64,000 nucleotides of DNA from Flavobacterium akiainvivens (GTDB lineage: Bacteria > Bacteroidota > Bacteroidia > Flavobacteriales > Flavobacteriaceae), in the NCBI RefSeq assembly GCF_001278115.1, contig NZ_LIYD01000005.1, forward strand, positions 4,350,813 to 4,414,812, in the 5' to 3' direction. The notes under the pieces were generated by a model that was not told the origin of the DNA, did not search any database, and saw only the letters and a list, made by a program, of their open reading frames with translations. The translations under genes were made by a program, and so were the position numbers. Positions 61,167 through 64,000 of this stretch are shown piece by piece; positions within the stretch are counted from its first letter, which is position 1; every line of letters begins with the position of its first letter.

Positions 61167-62693
61167 ATGAATAAAACAAGATTTCGCTTACTGGTGTTTT
61201 TTATGAGCCTGTCGCTTTTAGGTATAATACTGGTACAGCTTTATTGGGTAAATTCATCGCTTAAAAATAGTGAGGAGCAGTTTCGCTTTCATGTAAAAGA
61301 AGTACTGGCCCGTGTGGCTTACAAGCTTGAGCAGCGCGAAATTGAGGCGTTCTTTAAAGTGTATGACGACTATAAGCGCAAAAACGATAAGTTACCCACA
61401 CGCAAAGAGTTACTGCCGTTTTATGACCGGTATAATGCAGGGGATAAAGAAACGGTAATATACTCAGACCAGGTTACCCGTGATTATGACGAGGTGTTCT
61501 TTGAAAAAGACAAAATAAACAATTTAGTAAGAAAAGAGGTTCCTAAAGATGAGCCCGTTCCTACAAAAAGCATAACATCATTATCTGTTGCCGATGATGC
61601 CGACAGGGCCATGATGTTTAAGCTGGTAGGCTACCTCCAGGATTACAGGGACAATAATTATATTGAAAACTGGATAACCAAGGAGCAGCTTCAAAAAGAT
61701 ATTGCGGCAGAGCTTACGCTAAATGGTGTAGACACGCACTTTGAGTTTGGTATCTTTAATAAAGACAACCCAACCAGGCTGCGCTCTTCGGGGCTTAAAC
61801 AGGACCCTACCATTATACTGCGACCAATATTGGAGTTTAAGGAAGATACATCGCCCTATATGCTGGCGGTTAGCTTCCCTGAAAAGGAAAGGTTTTTGTT
61901 TTCGAGCATACTGGGTATTACATCATTATCGCTGGTGTTTACGCTTATTATAATAATTGCTTACCTGAGCGCCATAAACCAGCTGGTTAAGCAAAAGCAG
62001 ATTAGCGAGATTAAGACCGACTTTATAAACAACATGACCCACGAGTTTAAAACGCCCATTGCAACCATTAATCTTGCACTGGACGCCATAAAAAACCCGC
62101 GGATTTATGAAGACCCCGAAAAGGTGCAGCGCTACCTGGCCATGATTAGGGAAGAAAACAAGCGCATGCACAGCCAGGTTGAAAACGTGCTGCAAATAAG
62201 CAAACTTGACAGGAGGGAGCTTGATATAGAAAAAGACGCAACAGATGTTCATGATATTATTGATGTAGCTGTAGAGCATGTTGGCCTGATTATTGAGGCA
62301 AGACAAGGTACACTAACCACACACCTTGATGCAAGGCGCACAACGGCTTTACTGAATGATGTGCACTTTACAAATGTGCTGGTTAATATATTAGACAATG
62401 CCATCAAATATTCGCCTGACGAACCCGTTATACAAGTATATACTGAGAATGTAAAAGATTTTATTCTTATTAAAGTACGCGACCACGGGCTGGGAATGAA
62501 CAAACAAACGCAGAAGAAGATCTTTGAGAAATTTTACCGCGAGCACACCGGCGATATACACAACGTGAAAGGACACGGGCTGGGGCTGGCGTATGTAAAA
62601 CGGATTATAGAAGACCACAACTGCCACATTTATGTAGAGAGTGAAAAAGGAAAAGGTAGTACCTTTATAATAAAAATGCCACTAATAAATTAG
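61167..62693 (+). CDS. Sensor histidine kinase, RprX-like
   Basis: A 508-residue membrane kinase. GTG at 61164 is open, but ATG at 61167 is preferred. Two transmembrane helices, about residues 7-28 and 250-272, enclose a periplasmic sensor domain. The H-box is NNMTHEFKTPIATI with phosphoacceptor His292; N-box NILDNAIKYSPDEP; G-boxes DHGLGMN and GHGLGLAYV. It ends 4 bases before the response regulator gene, so they form a two-component pair of the type called RprX/RprY in Bacteroides. The signal sensed is unknown. Confidence 0.93.
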   Translation: MNKTRFRLLVFFMSLSLLGIILVQLYWVNSSLKNSEEQFRFHVKEVLARVAYKLEQREIEAFFKVYDDYKRKNDKLPTRKELLPFYDRYNAGDKETVIYSDQVTRDYDEVFFEKDKINNLVRKEVPKDEPVPTKSITSLSVADDADRAMMFKLVGYLQDYRDNNYIENWITKEQLQKDIAAELTLNGVDTHFEFGIFNKDNPTRLRSSGLKQDPTIILRPILEFKEDTSPYMLAVSFPEKERFLFSSILGITSLSLVFTLIIIIAYLSAINQLVKQKQISEIKTDFINNMTHEFKTPIATINLALDAIKNPRIYEDPEKVQRYLAMIREENKRMHSQVENVLQISKLDRRELDIEKDATDVHDIIDVAVEHVGLIIEARQGTLTTHLDARRTTALLNDVHFTNVLVNILDNAIKYSPDEPVIQVYTENVKDFILIKVRDHGLGMNKQTQKKIFEKFYREHTGDIHNVKGHGLGLAYVKRIIEDHNCHIYVESEKGKGSTFIIKMPLIN

Positions 62694-62697
62694 AGAT

Positions 62698-63423
62698 ATG
62701 GAAGAAGCAAACAAAAAGATACTCTTGGTTGAAGATGACCCAAACTTTGGTGCCGTACTGAAAGACTATCTTCTGATTAACGATTTTGACGTAACATTAG
62801 CCAAAAATGGCATGGAAGGTTTTGAGAAGTTTAAAAAAGACAACTTTGACCTTTGCATACTGGATGTTATGATGCCTTATAAAGACGGCTACACGCTAGC
62901 CCGCGAAATAAGGGAGAAAAATAAAGAAGTGCCTATTATTTTCCTTACAGCCAAGAGCATGAAAGAAGACGTGCTTAAAGGCTACAAGGTGGGTGCAGAT
63001 GATTACCTTAACAAGCCGTTTGACAGCGAGGTGCTTTTGATGAAAATCAAGGCTATTATTCAGCGTAAGGCGAGCGAAACCAAAACTGACAACTCTAAAT
63101 TTGAGTTTGAAATTGGTAAGTTCCACCTTAACTCTAAGCTGCGTTTCTTAACGTATGGAGAAGAAGAGCCTATAAAGCTTTCGCCAAAAGAAAACGAACT
63201 GCTTAAAATGCTTGCCCTGCATGAAAACGACCTTATGCCGCGCGAGCTTGCCCTTACCAAAATATGGAGGGATGACAACTACTTTACATCACGCTCTATG
63301 GACGTGTATATTGCCAAGCTAAGGAAATATCTTAAACAGGATGAAGAGGTAGAAATACTTAACATTCACGGTGAAGGTTTCCGCCTTGTGGTAAAAAACA
63401 AAGTAGCCGAAGAGAACAACTAA
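62698..63423 (+). CDS. OmpR-family response regulator, RprY-like
   Basis: A 241-residue regulator. The receiver domain has VEDDP (acidic pocket), phosphorylated Asp56 in LDVMMP, Thr84 in FLTAK and Lys106 in NKPF. The C-terminal DNA-binding winged helix (about 130-232; LSPKENELLKMLALHENDLMPRELALTKIW) is OmpR-type. It is the partner of the kinase coded upstream. A long hairpin (63446-63511) ends the transcript. Confidence 0.94.
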   Translation: MEEANKKILLVEDDPNFGAVLKDYLLINDFDVTLAKNGMEGFEKFKKDNFDLCILDVMMPYKDGYTLAREIREKNKEVPIIFLTAKSMKEDVLKGYKVGADDYLNKPFDSEVLLMKIKAIIQRKASETKTDNSKFEFEIGKFHLNSKLRFLTYGEEEPIKLSPKENELLKMLALHENDLMPRELALTKIWRDDNYFTSRSMDVYIAKLRKYLKQDEEVEILNIHGEGFRLVVKNKVAEENN

Positions 63424-63445
63424 TTTAGTGCTGTTTTACTTATAA

Positions 63446-63511
63446 TGCCTTTCCTTATATAATGTGCTAACCGTGCGGGCTGCCATTATAATAAGGAAAG
63501 GTTTTTTGTTT
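63446..63511 (+). terminator. Terminator of the two-component operon
   Basis: Arms CCTTTCCTTATATAATG and CATTATAATAAGGAAAGG pair over about 17 bases with one bulge, followed by six T. It starts 23 bases after the response regulator stop. Confidence 0.8.
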
Positions 63512-63523
63512 GTGATTATTTTA

Positions 63524-64000
63524 TTAGTCAATATATAACAAAGACTTTTTTTGTTTAAGGTACACGTTAAACTCAGCGGTAAAGAACGCCTTAAAGTCTT
63601 TAAATTTAAGCTCCTTCTTTAGTTTCGCCTTAAAGGTATCCATGTCTTCGGTATTTTGCAAAAACGCTTTTACAAGCTGTATACCGCCCTTTCTGTACAG
63701 GGCATTGCATATTATACCTCCGGTTACATAATCGCAATTGGTGTAATCATCTATATTACCAAATTCTTCAAAGTTTTCATAATCAGGGTTGTTTGTCTTA
63801 GCATACTCTAAAAAGCGCTTCAGGTGAAATAAAAGGTCTTTACCTCTGGAGCCCGCATCGTTTATATAGCACGACAGCCCTATGAGCATAAAAGGATTTG
63901 CAGTAGGGTAATAGCGATTTATAATGTGTATTATTTCGTGCAGGTTTGCCTCCCGTTCAGAATTTCCGGAGAAAATAAGGCTATTTTTTTCGTCATAATA
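63524..64000 (-). CDS. Partial HExxH protein, 5' end beyond the window
   Basis: The frame runs from the right edge of the window to the stop at 63524, 158 codons seen. An internal Met at 63889 is not the start: the frame continues upstream with SLIFSGNSEREANLHEIIHI, which includes HEIIH, a zinc-metalloprotease HExxH motif, followed by NRYYPTANPFMLIG. The C-terminus is Lys- and Phe-rich (KFKDFKAFFTAEFNVYLKQKK). It is likely a zincin-type protease or related protein; the family cannot be named from this part. It is convergent with the response regulator gene. Confidence 0.7.
   Translation of the reverse strand, partial: YYDEKNSLIFSGNSEREANLHEIIHIINRYYPTANPFMLIGLSCYINDAGSRGKDLLFHLKRFLEYAKTNNPDYENFEEFGNIDDYTNCDYVTGGIICNALYRKGGIQLVKAFLQNTEDMDTFKAKLKKELKFKDFKAFFTAEFNVYLKQKKSLLYID

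Overview
The window is a chromosomal segment of a Bacteroidota bacterium, most probably a member of the Flavobacteriaceae close to Flavobacterium. This rests on several signs: many start codons lie a short distance downstream of a TAnnTTTG element, which is the Bacteroidota sigma-A -7 box, and Shine-Dalgarno sequences are not apparent. There are three proteins with type IX secretion sorting domains (one type B, two type A), a PorD-like protein, BamD, a Bacteroidota-type RpoZ, FabV, BshC (bacillithiol synthesis) and a 490-residue class of prolyl-tRNA synthetase. No phage, integrase, insertion sequence or CRISPR array was found. The window ends inside a gene.

Layout. 1-2.8 kb: terminator, small membrane protein, a decayed reading frame, then a tRNA-Glu/tRNA-Glu/rpsT unit and proS, all on the minus strand. 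2.9-7.7 kb: Gly/Trp-rich lipoprotein, FadL/OmpP1-type porin, rimO and a small Spy-like secreted protein. 7.7-12.4 kb: B12-binding radical SAM protein, a secreted protein of unknown function and bshC. 12.5-19.3 kb (minus): a tiny broken gene, dnaB, accA, and a tgt-lptF/G-eamA unit. 19.4-29.5 kb: a T9SS type B surface protein followed by a glycan-assembly cluster (FemAB/GNAT-like protein, Wzx flippase, four glycosyltransferases, an FdtA-type cupin) whose minus-strand arm starts with ftsE. 29.8-38.4 kb: a 1007-residue TPR protein with a downstream outer-membrane barrel, then small lineage-specific secreted or cytosolic proteins and intergenic repeats. 38.6-48.2 kb: a split 5'-nucleotidase, a DUF6913-like gene with dapA, the bamD-rpoZ-coaBC-porD operon, recN and fabV. 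48.4-59.4 kb: two giant T9SS type A surface proteins in tandem. 59.5-64 kb: glycosyltransferase, coaE, a sensor kinase/response regulator pair and a partial HExxH protein.

How the genes work together. Much of the window serves the cell envelope: BamD inserts outer-membrane proteins, PorD belongs to type IX secretion, and three T9SS cargo proteins are encoded here. LptF/G-type permease and the glycan cluster would build surface polysaccharide. The rest is housekeeping: translation (rpsT, proS, tRNA-Glu, tgt, rimO), replication and repair (dnaB, recN), CoA synthesis (coaBC and coaE), fatty acid synthesis (accA, fabV) and lysine/peptidoglycan precursor synthesis (dapA).

The points most worth following up are a symmetrical pair of facing -7 boxes between two divergent glycosyltransferase genes, a CoaBC and a Tgt that lack textbook active-site or zinc residues, putative leaderless promoters, a radical SAM gene with a dispersed repeat in its coding frame, and 26-bp inverted repeats built from AAAG-phased sequence. 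No clearly new multi-gene system was identified; the window looks like an ordinary core-genome region with an accessory glycan cluster.
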